The notes: a model not told the origin generated them from the sequence alone. A stretch of DNA of 64,000 nucleotides from Aliiroseovarius zhejiangensis (GCF_014656375.1 NZ_BNCH01000001.1:744001-808000), one strand, 5' to 3'. Positions 17,552 to 27,017 are shown, counted from the stretch's first letter. A program made the numbers and translations.

Positions 17552-18799
17552 ATGAGCCACGGAAGCAATTTGCGCATTGATCCTGACCGCCTTTGGGACA
17601 GCATCATGGAGATGGCCAAGATCGGCCCGGGCGTTGCGGGCGGCAACAACCGGCAGACCCTGACCGATGAAGATGCAGAAGGCCGTGCCCTGTTTCAAAA
17701 ATGGTGTGAAGACGCCGGATGCACAATGGGCGTCGACACGATGGGCAACATGTTTGCCACCCGCCCCGGCGAAGACCCCGACGCCCTGCCCGTCTATATG
17801 GGCTCACATCTGGATACGCAGCCCACCGGCGGCAAGTATGACGGGGTTCTGGGTGTGCTGGGCGGGCTGGAAGCCATCCGCACAATGAACGACATGGGGG
17901 TGAAGACGAAACACCCCATCGTGCTGACCAACTGGACCAATGAGGAAGGCACACGCTTTGCCCCGGCCATGCTGGCCTCGGGCGTGTTTGCCGGAAAATA
18001 CGCGCAAGACTGGGCTTACGACCGCGTGGACGCCGAAGGCAAAAAGTTCGGCGACGAGTTGAAACGCATCGGCTGGGTTGGCGATGAAGAGGTCGGCGCC
18101 CGCAAGATGCACGCGATGTTCGAACTGCACATCGAACAAGGTCCAATTCTGGAAGCTGAAGGCAAGGATATCGGCGTTGTCACTCATGGTCAGGGGTTGA
18201 ACTGGCTGGAAGTGACAATTGTGGGCAAGGAAAGCCACACCGGATCGACCCCGATGCACATGCGGATCAATGCAGGCCGCGGCTTAGCCCTGATCACCGA
18301 ACTGGTGCATGAAATCGCGATGAAGCACCAACCCAATGCGGTGGGGGCCATCGGCCACATCGACGTTTATCCGAACTCGCGCAACATCATCCCCGGCAAG
18401 GTCGTCTGCACCGTCGATTTCCGCTCGCACCTGAAAGAGGTGATCGACGCGATGATCGCCGAGTTTGACGAGCGCGCGCTGAAGCTCTGCGCGGATATCG
18501 GCGTGGAAATGAGCTGGGAGATGGTCGGGACCTTCGACCCGCCCGCCTTTGACGAGGGCTGCGTGGAAGCCGTGCGAAATGCCGCGAAAGAACTGGGTTA
18601 CAGCCATATGGACATCGTGTCCGGCGCGGGCCACGACGCCTGCTGGATCAACGAAATATACCCGACCGCGATGATCATGTGCCCTTGTGTGGATGGGTTG
18701 AGCCACAACGAGGCCGAGGAGATCTCAAAGGAATGGGCACAAGCGGGGGCAGATGTGTTGTTGCACGCCGTTCTGAACACTGCGGAGATTGTAAAATGA
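17552..18799 (+). CDS. Zn-dependent amidohydrolase, N-carbamoyl-beta-alanine hydrolase type (M20 family)
   Basis: A 415-residue hydantoinase/carbamoylase-family amidase. Metal-site blocks are MGSHLDTQPTGGKYDGVLGV, NWTNEEGTRFAPAM and FELHIEQGP. The dimerisation lid includes GKESHTGSTPMHMR, and the C-terminal SGAGHDACWINEIYPTAMIM gives the last His. It should hydrolyse N-carbamoyl-beta-alanine or the thymine-derived analogue to the amino acid, CO2 and ammonia, the third reductive step. The start at 17552 follows GGGAG and gives MSHGSNLRIDPDRL; the frame is open further upstream across the operator, which cannot be coding. It is the first gene of the right-hand operon. Confidence 0.93.
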   Translation: MSHGSNLRIDPDRLWDSIMEMAKIGPGVAGGNNRQTLTDEDAEGRALFQKWCEDAGCTMGVDTMGNMFATRPGEDPDALPVYMGSHLDTQPTGGKYDGVLGVLGGLEAIRTMNDMGVKTKHPIVLTNWTNEEGTRFAPAMLASGVFAGKYAQDWAYDRVDAEGKKFGDELKRIGWVGDEEVGARKMHAMFELHIEQGPILEAEGKDIGVVTHGQGLNWLEVTIVGKESHTGSTPMHMRINAGRGLALITELVHEIAMKHQPNAVGAIGHIDVYPNSRNIIPGKVVCTVDFRSHLKEVIDAMIAEFDERALKLCADIGVEMSWEMVGTFDPPAFDEGCVEAVRNAAKELGYSHMDIVSGAGHDACWINEIYPTAMIMCPCVDGLSHNEAEEISKEWAQAGADVLLHAVLNTAEIVK

Positions 18800-18829
18800 T
18801 GTGACGGTCGGACCGGGGCGCTGCCCCGG

Positions 18830-18857
18830 ACCCCGGGATATTTAACGCCAGAAGAAG
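18830..18857 (+). repeat. Dispersed intergenic repeat, copy 2
   Basis: A plus-strand copy of the pattern CCCC(A/G)GGATATTT-NNN-GCCAGAAGAAG, matching 24 of 28 bases of the copy at 7081-7108. It follows a GC-rich hairpin-like stretch (CCGGGGCGCTGCCCCGG at about 18813-18829) in the gap between two operon genes. Confidence 0.5.
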
Positions 18858-18893
18858 CAGGGAAACTGCGCCTGGCCATCAGGGAGACAAGAT

Positions 18894-20351
18894 ATGAGCA
18901 CCACAGCCATCAAAAACGGCACTGTCGTGACCGCTGACCTGACCTACAAGGCAGATGTTCTTGTTGAAGGCGGCGTCATTATTGAAATCGGGCCAGACCT
19001 GAAGGGCGACACGGAGTTGGACGCCACGGGCTGCTATGTCATGCCCGGCGGGATCGACCCGCATACGCATCTGGAAATGCCGTTCATGGGGACCTATTCC
19101 TCGGATGATTTTGAAAGCGGCACGCGCGCGGCATTGGCGGGCGGCACGACGATGGTCGTCGACTTCGCCCTGCCTAACCAAGGTGAAAGCCTGTTGGACG
19201 CGCTGAAACGCTGGGACAACAAATCGACCCGTGCGAATTGCGACTACTCGTTCCACATGGCTGTGACATGGTGGGGCGAGCAGGTGTTCGACGACATGAA
19301 AACCGTGGTGCAGGAGCGCGGCATCAACACGTTCAAGCACTTCCTCGCCTATAAGGGCGCGCTGATGGTGAATGATGATGAGCTTTTCGCCTCGTTCAAC
19401 CGTCTGGCCGAGCTGGGTGCGACCCCGATGGTCCATGCCGAAAACGGCGATGTGGTGGCGGAACTGTCCGCAAAGCTGCTGGCCGAGGGCAATACCGGGC
19501 CAGAGGCGCACGCCTATTCGCGCCCCAGCCAGGTTGAAGGCGAGGCCACAAACCGCGCGATCATGATCGCCGACATGGCAGGCGCGCCGCTTTATGTGGT
19601 GCATGTGTCCTGCGAGGAAAGCCACGAAGCCATCCGCCGTGCGCGCATGCAGGGCAAACGCGTCTGGGGCGAGCCGCTGATCCAGCACCTGACGCTGGAT
19701 GAAAGCGAGTATTTCAACAAGGATTGGGACCATGCTGCGCGCCGCGTGATGTCCCCGCCCTTCCGCAACAAGCAACATCAGGACAGCCTGTGGGCCGGCC
19801 TGCAATCGGGCAGCTTGTCGGTTGTCGCCACCGACCACTGTGCGTTTACAACGGAGCAGAAACGCTATGGCGTGGGCGACTTCACCAAGATCCCCAACGG
19901 CACCGGCGGGCTTGAGGACCGGATGCCGATGCTTTGGACCCATGGCGTGAACACCGGACGTCTGACGATGAACGAATTTGTCGCCGTCACGTCGACCAAC
20001 ATCGCCAAAATCCTGAACTGCTATCCCAAGAAAGGGGCCGTGCTGGTGGGCGCAGATGCCGATCTTGTTGTGTGGGACCCTGAAAAGGAAAAAACCATCA
20101 CGGCGGACAGCCAGCAATCGGCCATCGACTATAACGTATTCGAAGGTCACAAGGTCAAGGGCCTGCCCCGCTTCACACTGACACGCGGTCAGGTCGCGGT
20201 GCATGACGGTGAGATCAAGACACAGGAAGGCCACGGCAAATTTGTCGAACGCGCGCCGAATGCGACGGTCAACGCGGCGCTGAGCAAGTGGAAAGAACTG
20301 ACCGCGCCGCAGCCGGTCAAACGCACCGGCATTCCGGCGACAGGGGTCTGA
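18894..20351 (+). CDS. hydA: Dihydropyrimidinase (hydantoinase)
   Basis: A 485-residue amidohydrolase that opens the ring of dihydrouracil or dihydrothymine to the N-carbamoyl amino acid, the second reductive step. Key blocks are the metal ligands in PGGIDPHTHLEMPFMG (residues about 51-66) and FKHFLAYKGALMVND, whose YK lysine is the carbamylated metal bridge. VVHVSCEESHEA carries a further His, and VATDHCAFTTEQK carries the catalytic Asp. The ATG at 18894 has AGGGAGA upstream. The gene lies between the carbamoylase and the ABC importer in one direction, and the ATPase gene begins three bases after the stop. Confidence 0.95.
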   Translation: MSTTAIKNGTVVTADLTYKADVLVEGGVIIEIGPDLKGDTELDATGCYVMPGGIDPHTHLEMPFMGTYSSDDFESGTRAALAGGTTMVVDFALPNQGESLLDALKRWDNKSTRANCDYSFHMAVTWWGEQVFDDMKTVVQERGINTFKHFLAYKGALMVNDDELFASFNRLAELGATPMVHAENGDVVAELSAKLLAEGNTGPEAHAYSRPSQVEGEATNRAIMIADMAGAPLYVVHVSCEESHEAIRRARMQGKRVWGEPLIQHLTLDESEYFNKDWDHAARRVMSPPFRNKQHQDSLWAGLQSGSLSVVATDHCAFTTEQKRYGVGDFTKIPNGTGGLEDRMPMLWTHGVNTGRLTMNEFVAVTSTNIAKILNCYPKKGAVLVGADADLVVWDPEKEKTITADSQQSAIDYNVFEGHKVKGLPRFTLTRGQVAVHDGEIKTQEGHGKFVERAPNATVNAALSKWKELTAPQPVKRTGIPATGV

Positions 20352-20353
20352 CT

Positions 20354-21136
20354 TTGACTACAGAAACCGCGATCAAGGCCGAGAACCTCTCGCTGACCTT
20401 TCAGACCAATGACGGCCCGGTGCATGCGTTGAAAGACGTGTCGCTTGACATCAACAAGGGCGATTTCGTCAGCTTCATCGGACCGTCAGGCTGTGGCAAG
20501 ACCACCTTCCTTCGCTGCATGGCGGATCTGGAACAACCCACGGGCGGGTCGATTATGGTCAATGGCGTGTCCGCCCGCGAGGCGCGCAAGTCACGCGCCT
20601 ATGGCTATGTGTTTCAGCACGCAGGGCTTTATCCGTGGCGCACCATCGGGCGCAATGTGCGCCTGCCGCTTGAGATCATGGGCTATCCCAAGGCCGAGCA
20701 GGACGCGCGCATCAAGAAGGTTTTGGAACTGGTTGATCTTGCAGGGTTTGAGAAGAAGTTTCCCTGGCAATTGTCAGGCGGGATGCAGCAGAGGGCGTCG
20801 ATTGCGCGCGCACTGGCCTTTGACGCCGACATCCTGCTGATGGACGAACCCTTCGGCGCGCTGGACGAGATCGTGCGGGACCACCTGAACGAGCAGCTTT
20901 TGAAGTTGTGGGCAAAGACGCAGAAAACGATTGCCTTCGTCACCCACTCGATCCCCGAGGCGGTGTATCTGTCGACCAAGATCGTCGTCATGTCACCGCG
21001 TCCCGGCCGGATTTCGGACGTGATCGAAAACCCCCTGCCTGCCGATCGTCCACTGGACATTCGCGACACGCAGGCGTTTCTGGATGTGGCGCACCGGGTG
21101 CGCGAAGGGCTGCGCGCGGGGCATTCCTATGACTAA
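20354..21136 (+). CDS. ABC transporter ATP-binding protein (nitrate/sulfonate/pyrimidine-type importer)
   Basis: A 260-residue ATPase of the NitT/SsuB/ThiZ class. It shows Walker A GPSGCGKTT, the Q-loop FQHAGLYPW, signature LSGGMQQRASIARAL, Walker B LLMDEPFGALD and the switch His in FVTHSIPEAVYL. The start is the TTG at 20354, directly after the dihydropyrimidinase stop; there is no ATG in a sensible position. The 3' end overlaps the first permease gene by eight bases. Operon position argues for uptake of a pyrimidine, hydantoin or carbamoyl compound. The family itself also imports thiamine precursors, taurine and nitrate. Confidence 0.9.
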   Translation: MTTETAIKAENLSLTFQTNDGPVHALKDVSLDINKGDFVSFIGPSGCGKTTFLRCMADLEQPTGGSIMVNGVSAREARKSRAYGYVFQHAGLYPWRTIGRNVRLPLEIMGYPKAEQDARIKKVLELVDLAGFEKKFPWQLSGGMQQRASIARALAFDADILLMDEPFGALDEIVRDHLNEQLLKLWAKTQKTIAFVTHSIPEAVYLSTKIVVMSPRPGRISDVIENPLPADRPLDIRDTQAFLDVAHRVREGLRAGHSYD

Positions 21137-22064
21137 AACCGCGCTTTCCGTCCTGACGGTTTTGGCGTCGATCGTCGTCATCTGGTATCTGGCGGTCGCC
21201 CCGATGAACATTCGTGTGGCCCTGGACCAGGCCGAGCGCACAGGCGCCGCGATTGATCCGCCTTCGGCGGTCGAGCGGCGCAATATATCGGTCTGGACCC
21301 TCATGGCACAGAACCGCGAGCACATCGCGGACGGCTACAGCCTTGAGCGGCCGCGCCTGCCCACCCCTGCGCAGGTCGGACAGGAGCTGTGGCGCACCAC
21401 GGGCGAAATGGTTCTGAAAGGACGCACATGGTCCAAACGCTCGTTGATCTATCACGGCTGGATCACGCTGCAATCAACCTTCTGGGGCTTCCTTCTGGGC
21501 ACGACCATCGGGATCGTCGGCGCGATTGCCATCGTGCAATCACGGGTGATCGAGATGTCGGTAATGCCGTGGGCGATCATATCGCAAGCCATTCCCATCG
21601 TGGCGCTGGCGCCGATGATCATCGTGCTGTCCTCACAAGTGGGGATCGAGGGGCGCGGCTTTCCCAAAGCCCTGATCTCATCCTACCTGTGTTTCTTCCC
21701 GGTGCTGGTCGGGATGGTGAAAGGTCTGCGTTCGCCCACCGCCGAGCAGTTGGACTTGCTGAAGACCTATAGCGCCTCGGGTGTGCAGCGGTTTATGAAA
21801 CTGCGCGTGCCGGCGTCGCTGCCTTATCTGTTCACCTCGCTCAAGATCGGGATTGCGGCCGCGCTGGTCGGTGCCATCGTGGGTGAACTGCCAACGGGTG
21901 CGATCAGCGGTCTAGGCGCGCGGATTTTGATCGGGGACCAGTTCGGCACGCCGCTGGCGATCTGGGCGGCGCTGTTTGCCGCCGCGATCCTGGCCGGGGT
22001 TCTGGTCACAGTGATTGACCGCGCGCAGCAGATGCTCTTGCGACGGATGGGGATGCGCTCATGA
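21129..22064 (+). CDS. ABC transporter permease 1
   Basis: A 311-residue inner-membrane permease of the binding-protein-dependent transport family. An N-terminal hydrophobic helix (VLTVLASIVVIWYLAVAPM) precedes a periplasmic stretch of about 80 residues. The five-helix core follows, with the EAA loop near DLLKTYSASGVQRFMKLRVPASLPYLF. Overlaps on both sides (eight bases with the ATPase, four with the next permease) show tight coupling. It is expected to pair with the next permease as a heterodimer. Confidence 0.9.
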   Translation: MTKTALSVLTVLASIVVIWYLAVAPMNIRVALDQAERTGAAIDPPSAVERRNISVWTLMAQNREHIADGYSLERPRLPTPAQVGQELWRTTGEMVLKGRTWSKRSLIYHGWITLQSTFWGFLLGTTIGIVGAIAIVQSRVIEMSVMPWAIISQAIPIVALAPMIIVLSSQVGIEGRGFPKALISSYLCFFPVLVGMVKGLRSPTAEQLDLLKTYSASGVQRFMKLRVPASLPYLFTSLKIGIAAALVGAIVGELPTGAISGLGARILIGDQFGTPLAIWAALFAAAILAGVLVTVIDRAQQMLLRRMGMRS

Positions 22065-22906
22065 ACTGGTTGATCCTTGCCCTTGTCTTCTGGCTGGCCG
22101 CATGGGCCGCAAATGTCGCGATGGTCCGGTCGAAATGGGCCGAGACACGGTTGGTGCGCGTCGTGGTCCCGGTGATCTTCGGGCTGACACTTGTCGTCGC
22201 CTGGGAGGCCCTGGTCCATGCCTTCAATGTCTCGGCGGCAATCCTGCCCCCACCTTCTGCCGTCGCAGATACGTTCGCCAGATCAACCGGGATGCTGTGG
22301 GAGGATTTCACGCAAACCGTGCTGAAAGGCGCGCTGCGCGGTTATTTCATCGGCGCGGCAGCAGCGTTCGGTGTGGCGATTTTGATCGACCGGTCACCCT
22401 TCCTGACCCGGGGCCTTTTGCCCATCGGAAACTTCGTCGCGGCCCTGCCGATTGTTGGGGTCGCCCCCATTCTGGTCAGCTGGTTCGGGTTCGACTGGCA
22501 ATCCAAGGCGGCGGTCGTCGTCGTCATGGTGTTCTTCCCCGTGCTGGTCAACACCGTGCAGGGGCTGCGCGAAACAGACGTGATGTTGCGTGACCTGATG
22601 AAAACCTATGCGGCAGGCTATTTCACGACCCTGTGGAAGTTGCGCATTCCCGCCGCCATGCCGTTCATTTTCAACGGTTTGAAGGTCGGGGCGACGCTGG
22701 CCCTGATCGGGGCGATAGTGGCGGAATACTTTGGATCCCCCACCCGGGGCATGGGATTCCGCATTTCGACCGGGGTTGGCAGTCTGTCGATTGATCTGGT
22801 CTGGGCCGAGATCGTCGTCGCGGCCTTGGCAGGCACGCTGTTCTATGGTGTGGTTGCGTGGTTTGAAAAGAAGGTGACGTTCTGGCACCCATCCCAACGA
22901 GGCTGA
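22061..22906 (+). CDS. ABC transporter permease 2
   Basis: A 281-residue inner-membrane permease with the same core as its neighbour: hydrophobic N-terminal helices (WLILALVFWLAAWAANVAM, VVPVIFGLTLVVAWEALV), then the EAA loop DLMKTYAAGYFTTLWKLRIPAAMPFIF and IGAIVAEYFGSPTRGMGF. The start ATG shares four bases (ATGA) with the end of permease 1. Two unlike permeases plus one ATPase and one binding protein is the arrangement seen in pyrimidine or hydroxymethylpyrimidine importers. Confidence 0.9.
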   Translation: MNWLILALVFWLAAWAANVAMVRSKWAETRLVRVVVPVIFGLTLVVAWEALVHAFNVSAAILPPPSAVADTFARSTGMLWEDFTQTVLKGALRGYFIGAAAAFGVAILIDRSPFLTRGLLPIGNFVAALPIVGVAPILVSWFGFDWQSKAAVVVVMVFFPVLVNTVQGLRETDVMLRDLMKTYAAGYFTTLWKLRIPAAMPFIFNGLKVGATLALIGAIVAEYFGSPTRGMGFRISTGVGSLSIDLVWAEIVVAALAGTLFYGVVAWFEKKVTFWHPSQRG

Positions 22907-22943
22907 GCAAACAAAAAACATAAGGTTCAACAAGGAGAAGATT

Positions 22944-23933
22944 ATGAAAGTCAAATCAGTGATCGGGGCGATGGCCCTGGCCGTCACATCTGGCACCGCT
23001 ATGGCGGCAGATGATGTGACCCTGCAGCTTAAGTGGGTCACGCAGTCCCAGTTCGCGGGCTACTATGTCGCGCTGGATCAGGGGTTCTATGCCGAAGAGG
23101 ATCTGAACGTCACAGTCCTGCCCGGCGGGCCGGACATTGCGCCCACACAGGTGATCGCAGGTGGCGGGGCGGATGTGATCGTGGAATGGATGCCAGCTGC
23201 ATTGGCCGCACGCGAAAAAGGTCTGCCACTGGTCAACATCGCCCAGCCCTTCGCATCGTCGGGCATGATGCTGACCTGTTGGGGCGATGTGGGTATCGAA
23301 AGCCCGGATGACCTGACCAATCGCACGCTTGGTGTCTGGTTCTTCGGCAACGAGTTTCCGTTCATGAGCTGGATGTCGAAAATGGGCATTGCAACCGATG
23401 GGGCCAGCGAAAACGGGGTCGAAGTGCTGAAACAGGGCTTCAACGTCGACCCGCTCTTGCAACGACAGGCCGACTGCATTTCAACCATGACCTACAACGA
23501 GTATTGGCAGGTGATCGACGCGGGTGTGACCCCGGAAGAGCTGATCACCTTCAAATACGAGGATCAGGGCGTCGCGACGCTGGAAGATGGCCTTTACGTT
23601 CTGGAAGAAAATCTGAGCGATGAGGCATTCGTCAACAAGATGGAACGCTTCGTGCGCGCCTCGATGAAGGGGTGGAAATGGGCCGAGGAAAACCCGGAAG
23701 ACGCCGCCATGATCGTCCTGGAATATGACGAAACAGGCGCCCAGACCGAAAAGCACCAGGTCCGCATGATGGGCGAGATTGCCAAGCTGACTGCCAGTTC
23801 AAACGGGGCGCTTGACCCGGCGGCCTATCAGCGGACGGTGGAGACGCTGTTGTCCGGTGGATCCGACCCGGTGATCACTAAAGAGCCGGAAGGCGCCTGG
23901 ACCAGCGCAATTACGGATGCGGCTCTGAACTGA
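22944..23933 (+). CDS. ABC transporter periplasmic substrate-binding protein (NMT1/ThiY-like)
   Basis: A 329-residue exported protein. The signal peptide MKVKSVIGAMALAVTSGTAMA is probably cut after AMA. The mature domain starts DDVTLQLKWVTQSQFAGYYVALDQGFY, the wording of NMT1/ThiY-type binding proteins, with PGGPDIAPTQVIAGGGADVIVEW forming the ligand cleft. It captures the substrate for the importer encoded just upstream; the aromatic-rich pocket and operon context fit a flat heterocycle such as uracil or a hydantoin, which is an inference. A ribosome binding site AAGGAG precedes the ATG. It is the last gene before a strong terminator. Confidence 0.92.
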   Translation: MKVKSVIGAMALAVTSGTAMAADDVTLQLKWVTQSQFAGYYVALDQGFYAEEDLNVTVLPGGPDIAPTQVIAGGGADVIVEWMPAALAAREKGLPLVNIAQPFASSGMMLTCWGDVGIESPDDLTNRTLGVWFFGNEFPFMSWMSKMGIATDGASENGVEVLKQGFNVDPLLQRQADCISTMTYNEYWQVIDAGVTPEELITFKYEDQGVATLEDGLYVLEENLSDEAFVNKMERFVRASMKGWKWAEENPEDAAMIVLEYDETGAQTEKHQVRMMGEIAKLTASSNGALDPAAYQRTVETLLSGGSDPVITKEPEGAWTSAITDAALN

Positions 23934-23956
23934 TCAGACCAAAGGTAAAAAAAGGA

Positions 23957-23989
23957 AACGGCGCGCCAATCATGGCGCGCCGTTTTTTT
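23957..23989. terminator. Strong bidirectional terminator between the importer and nap operons
   Basis: AACGGCGCGCC (23957-23967) and GGCGCGCCGTT (23974-23984) form an 11-bp stem with a six-base loop, followed by TTTTT. The other strand also ends in T-rich sequence, so it can serve both convergent operons. Confidence 0.9.
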
Positions 23990-24009
23990 GATCCACACCT
24001 CTGTCAGGA

Positions 24010-24717
24010 TCAGTTGGTCGATCCCGACAGATATCCGTTCAACTCGTCCTTAGCATCTGCCACGACACGTCCATCGGGCAGGGTCAGGTTGCCTTCGGCG
24101 GCAAGTTGGTTGGACATTTCCTCATACTCGGCCTGCCAGTTTTCGGGCAGCTCATGCGCAACGCCCTGGTGGCAGTCGATACAGGTTTTTCCTTCGTCCA
24201 ACGCGATCTGGTGGTTGTCGGCGGCACGGTTTTCCTGCTGCGTGAAATCCATGAAGTCGAAGCTGTGGCAGTTGCGGCATTCCTTGGAATCCGTCGATTT
24301 CATCCGGCGCCATTCCCGCTTGGCCATGACAAGCCGGTGATCTTCAAACTTCTCGCGCGTCCAGATGGATCGGGTGATGAAGTGGCCATAGAGCTCTTTC
24401 GACGCCTGGATCTTACGCACGATCTTCGGGCCCCAATCCTTGGGCACGTGACAATCCGGGCAGGTCGCCCGCACGCCAGAGCTGTTGTTCTGATGAACGG
24501 TGCCCTGGTACTCTGCATAGACGTTGTCCTCCATCTCGTGGCACGAGATGCAGAATTTCTCGGTATTGGTCATTTCCAGCGCCCAGTGGAAACCGCCCCA
24601 GAAGACAACCCCGACGAAAAAGCCGGCAACCAGAATGACACCGAGTGATACCGCCCCTGCCGGGGACCAGAATTTGCGCCACAAACGGCGGATGAAACCG
24701 GGGTTTTCTTTAGACAT
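24010..24717 (-). CDS. napC: Tetraheme cytochrome c NapC
   Basis: A 235-residue NapC/NirT-family protein with one N-terminal membrane helix (GAVSLGVILVAGFFVGVVFW) and a periplasmic domain with four CxxCH haem sites: CISCH, CPDCH, CRNCH and CIDCH. It oxidises quinol in the membrane and passes electrons to NapB/NapA. It is the last gene of the minus-strand operon napFDAGHBC. Length and haem spacing are normal. Confidence 0.95.
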   Translation of the reverse strand: MSKENPGFIRRLWRKFWSPAGAVSLGVILVAGFFVGVVFWGGFHWALEMTNTEKFCISCHEMEDNVYAEYQGTVHQNNSSGVRATCPDCHVPKDWGPKIVRKIQASKELYGHFITRSIWTREKFEDHRLVMAKREWRRMKSTDSKECRNCHSFDFMDFTQQENRAADNHQIALDEGKTCIDCHQGVAHELPENWQAEYEEMSNQLAAEGNLTLPDGRVVADAKDELNGYLSGSTN

Positions 24718-24749
24718 GTCCCTTTTCCTTTTTCCCTATGCGTCCGGTT

Positions 24750-25178
24750 TCAGTTCGAAGGCTCGAAGGTGTTGTCAACCAGTTCCGGTGCATCGGCCTG
24801 TGGGACGTGACACTGGTTGCAGAACCAGCGCGTTCCCGCGACCGTATCCATCTGATTGCCTTCCCGATCCAGATAGTGAGTCATCGACAATGTTGGCGCC
24901 TTACGTTCGCCTGCAACCGTCCAGTCGTGGCAGGACAGGCAGCGGTTGGCTTTCAGGTCGATCTGATATTGGTCGATCGAATGCGGCACCAGTGGCGGTT
25001 GCTGGCGATAGTTTCTAGCAAACCGCGTTTCGTCCTGGTGGAACACATCCTCGACCGCGACAGGATCTGCCACATCCGCCCCGCGCAGCGTGCTGATGCC
25101 GCCGGTGCTTTGGGCAAAGGCGACGGTGGCCAGAAGCGTCGGGGCGACGATGGCGCTGATCAGAATGTTCTTTTTCAT
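24750..25178 (-). CDS. napB: Diheme cytochrome c NapB, small subunit of periplasmic nitrate reductase
   Basis: A 142-residue exported protein with signal peptide MKKNILISAIVAPTLLATVAFA and two haem sites, CLSCH and CNQCH. The pattern PPLVPHSIDQYQIDLKANRCLSCHD is typical of NapB, and the His in PHSID probably supplies an axial ligand. It receives electrons from NapC and also from the NapGH branch, and hands them to NapA. It lies between napH and napC with short gaps. Confidence 0.95.
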   Translation of the reverse strand: MKKNILISAIVAPTLLATVAFAQSTGGISTLRGADVADPVAVEDVFHQDETRFARNYRQQPPLVPHSIDQYQIDLKANRCLSCHDWTVAGERKAPTLSMTHYLDREGNQMDTVAGTRWFCNQCHVPQADAPELVDNTFEPSN

Positions 25179-25204
25179 TTGGGCATCTCCCGTATTTTTG
25201 TGTC

Positions 25205-26128
25205 TCAGGCCGCGCGACTGGCCTCGGGTTGACGTTGTTTGTTCCGGCGTGACGCGCGGGCTGGCGCGGGGGTCGTGTCAAACCGGGTGGTGAATTTGAA
25301 AACATCGGGCGCGCAGACATCCACGCAGCGGCCGCAATTGGTGCAGTCGGGCGACAGGATGATCGGCGTGTCCTCATCCGCGCCGCGAAGCGCGGGGGTG
25401 ATGACGTGCATTTCGGGGCAAACCGCAAAGCAATCCATGCAATCGTCGCATTCGGCGCGGTTCACGGCGCTGACGCGCAGAAGAGAGCCCTGCCCCAGCA
25501 GACCATAGAACGCGCCGACCGGGCACAGATGTCCACACCAGCCGCGGCGCGAAACGACAAGATCGAACAGGAACACGGCAAGCACGAAGGTCCAGGCAAA
25601 GCCCATGCCGAAGATCAGGCCGCGATGCAACATCGAGATCGGGTTCACGAACTCCCACGCGATGGTGCCAGTCAGGGCGGACACGACAAACACCATGCCA
25701 AGCACCCAGAAACGCGTGTTGCGTTTCGGCTGCCAGCCTTTCGCAAGGCCCAGCTTGTCATGCAGCCAATGGGCCGCATCGGTCACGGGGTTGATCGGGC
25801 AGACCCAACTGCAATAGACGCGCCCACCGATCAACGCATAGGCCACGCCGACGATCAGCGCGCCGATGATCGCCGTCATCTCGGGCCAGTGTTGGCCGAC
25901 GATGCCTTGCAACAAGACGAACGGATCGGTCAGCGGCAAGATGTCGAATGTCATCGACCCGGCCAGATTGCCTTTCACCCACCAGATCCCGAACCACGGC
26001 CCCAGCAGAAACAGACCAAGGAAAAAGGCTTGCGTCAGGCGGCGCAGGATCAGAAACCGATGGGCCTTCCACCAGCCTTTTTCCTGAATGGCCTCTTGTC
26101 CAACGGGAAGAGCGGTTTTTTCGCTCAT
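25205..26128 (-). CDS. napH: Quinol dehydrogenase membrane component NapH
   Basis: A 307-residue inner-membrane ferredoxin-type protein. Hydrophobic helices flank the two CxxxCP-type motifs [11 protein letters not shown] and [11 protein letters not shown], and the cytoplasmic tail has two [4Fe-4S] motifs ([13 protein letters not shown] and [13 protein letters not shown]). With NapG it forms a second quinol-oxidising route to the nitrate reductase. Its start overlaps the napG stop by four bases. The basic, low-complexity C-terminal end ([17 protein letters not shown]) is probably unstructured. Confidence 0.93.
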   Translation of the reverse strand: MSEKTALPVGQEAIQEKGWWKAHRFLILRRLTQAFFLGLFLLGPWFGIWWVKGNLAGSMTFDILPLTDPFVLLQGIVGQHWPEMTAIIGALIVGVAYALIGGRVYCSWVCPINPVTDAAHWLHDKLGLAKGWQPKRNTRFWVLGMVFVVSALTGTIAWEFVNPISMLHRGLIFGMGFAWTFVLAVFLFDLVVSRRGWCGHLCPVGAFYGLLGQGSLLRVSAVNRAECDDCMDCFAVCPEMHVITPALRGADEDTPIILSPDCTNCGRCVDVCAPDVFKFTTRFDTTPAPARASRRNKQRQPEASRAA

Positions 26129-26991
26129 TGTCCTGACCCTCCTGCGCCGGGAAGGCCGAAGGACGGCGAAAAGCCACCCTCCATTGACGGATCAGGTAGT
26201 CCTTCGGGCAAATAGCCACCGGGCGCGGCAAGGTTGTCGGTGCCCGGTCCGGGCAAGCGGTCGGGCAGGTCGATCAACTCGTCCACCATGGGATTTCGGT
26301 CTTCCCACCCCAGTTTATAGTGTTCAGCCGCCTCGGCAGTGGCAAGGCGGCGCGGCAGTACCTTGATGGCGGACTCACCGGGCAGAACGCAGGATTTTTC
26401 GCATTTGCCGCAGCCGGTGCAGTGATCGGAATGCACAATGGGCATGAAAATTGCGTGTGCGCCCGACCGTTCGTTATGCCGGCGTTCCAACGTGATGGCC
26501 TTGTCGATCACCGGGCAGACGCGATAGCAAACGTCACATCGCAGTCCCAAGGCATTCAGGCATCGTTCTTCGTCAATCAGAACCGCCAGACCCATGTCTG
26601 CATCGTCGATATTGGTCAGCCCGTGATCCAGCGCGCCCGTGGGGCAGGCCACGACGCAGGGGATGTCGTCACACATCTCGCACGGAATATCGCGGGCGGT
26701 GAAATAGGGCGTGCCAGTCGCGGGACCTTCGATGCCAAGCTCGGCCAGTTTCAGTGTGTCATAAGGGCAATCGCGTACGCACAGGCCACAGCGGATGCAG
26801 GCGGCCAGAAAGTCCTCTTCCGGCAGGGCGCCGGGGGGACGGATCGCCTGCGCAGGCAAGGCACGGGCGTCCGTCGCCAGTTTGCTGAGCGCCATGCCCG
26901 CCACCGCGCAAGCCCCCGCTGCCCGCGCGGCATCCTGAAGGAAGCGGCGGCGGTCAAGCGGCTTGGGTTTACGTTTGTTGGCGGCGGACAT
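26125..26991 (-). CDS. napG: Ferredoxin-type protein NapG
   Basis: A 288-residue periplasmic protein with a Tat-like signal ([23 protein letters not shown]) and four [4Fe-4S] cysteine groups: [35 protein letters not shown] and [11 protein letters not shown]. It relays electrons from NapH towards NapB. The C-terminal 60 residues are Pro/Gly/Asp-rich and less conserved. It overlaps napH by four bases and follows napA closely. Confidence 0.93.
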   Translation of the reverse strand: MSAANKRKPKPLDRRRFLQDAARAAGACAVAGMALSKLATDARALPAQAIRPPGALPEEDFLAACIRCGLCVRDCPYDTLKLAELGIEGPATGTPYFTARDIPCEMCDDIPCVVACPTGALDHGLTNIDDADMGLAVLIDEERCLNALGLRCDVCYRVCPVIDKAITLERRHNERSGAHAIFMPIVHSDHCTGCGKCEKSCVLPGESAIKVLPRRLATAEAAEHYKLGWEDRNPMVDELIDLPDRLPGPGTDNLAAPGGYLPEGLPDPSMEGGFSPSFGLPGAGGSGQ

Positions 26992-27017
26992 GATCTTTTC
27001 TTTCCTCTGATCTGCGC

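Noticed and set aside
18879-20234. 451-codon minus-strand open frame opposite dihydropyrimidinase
   Set aside because: Antisense shadow of an intact, conserved enzyme gene.
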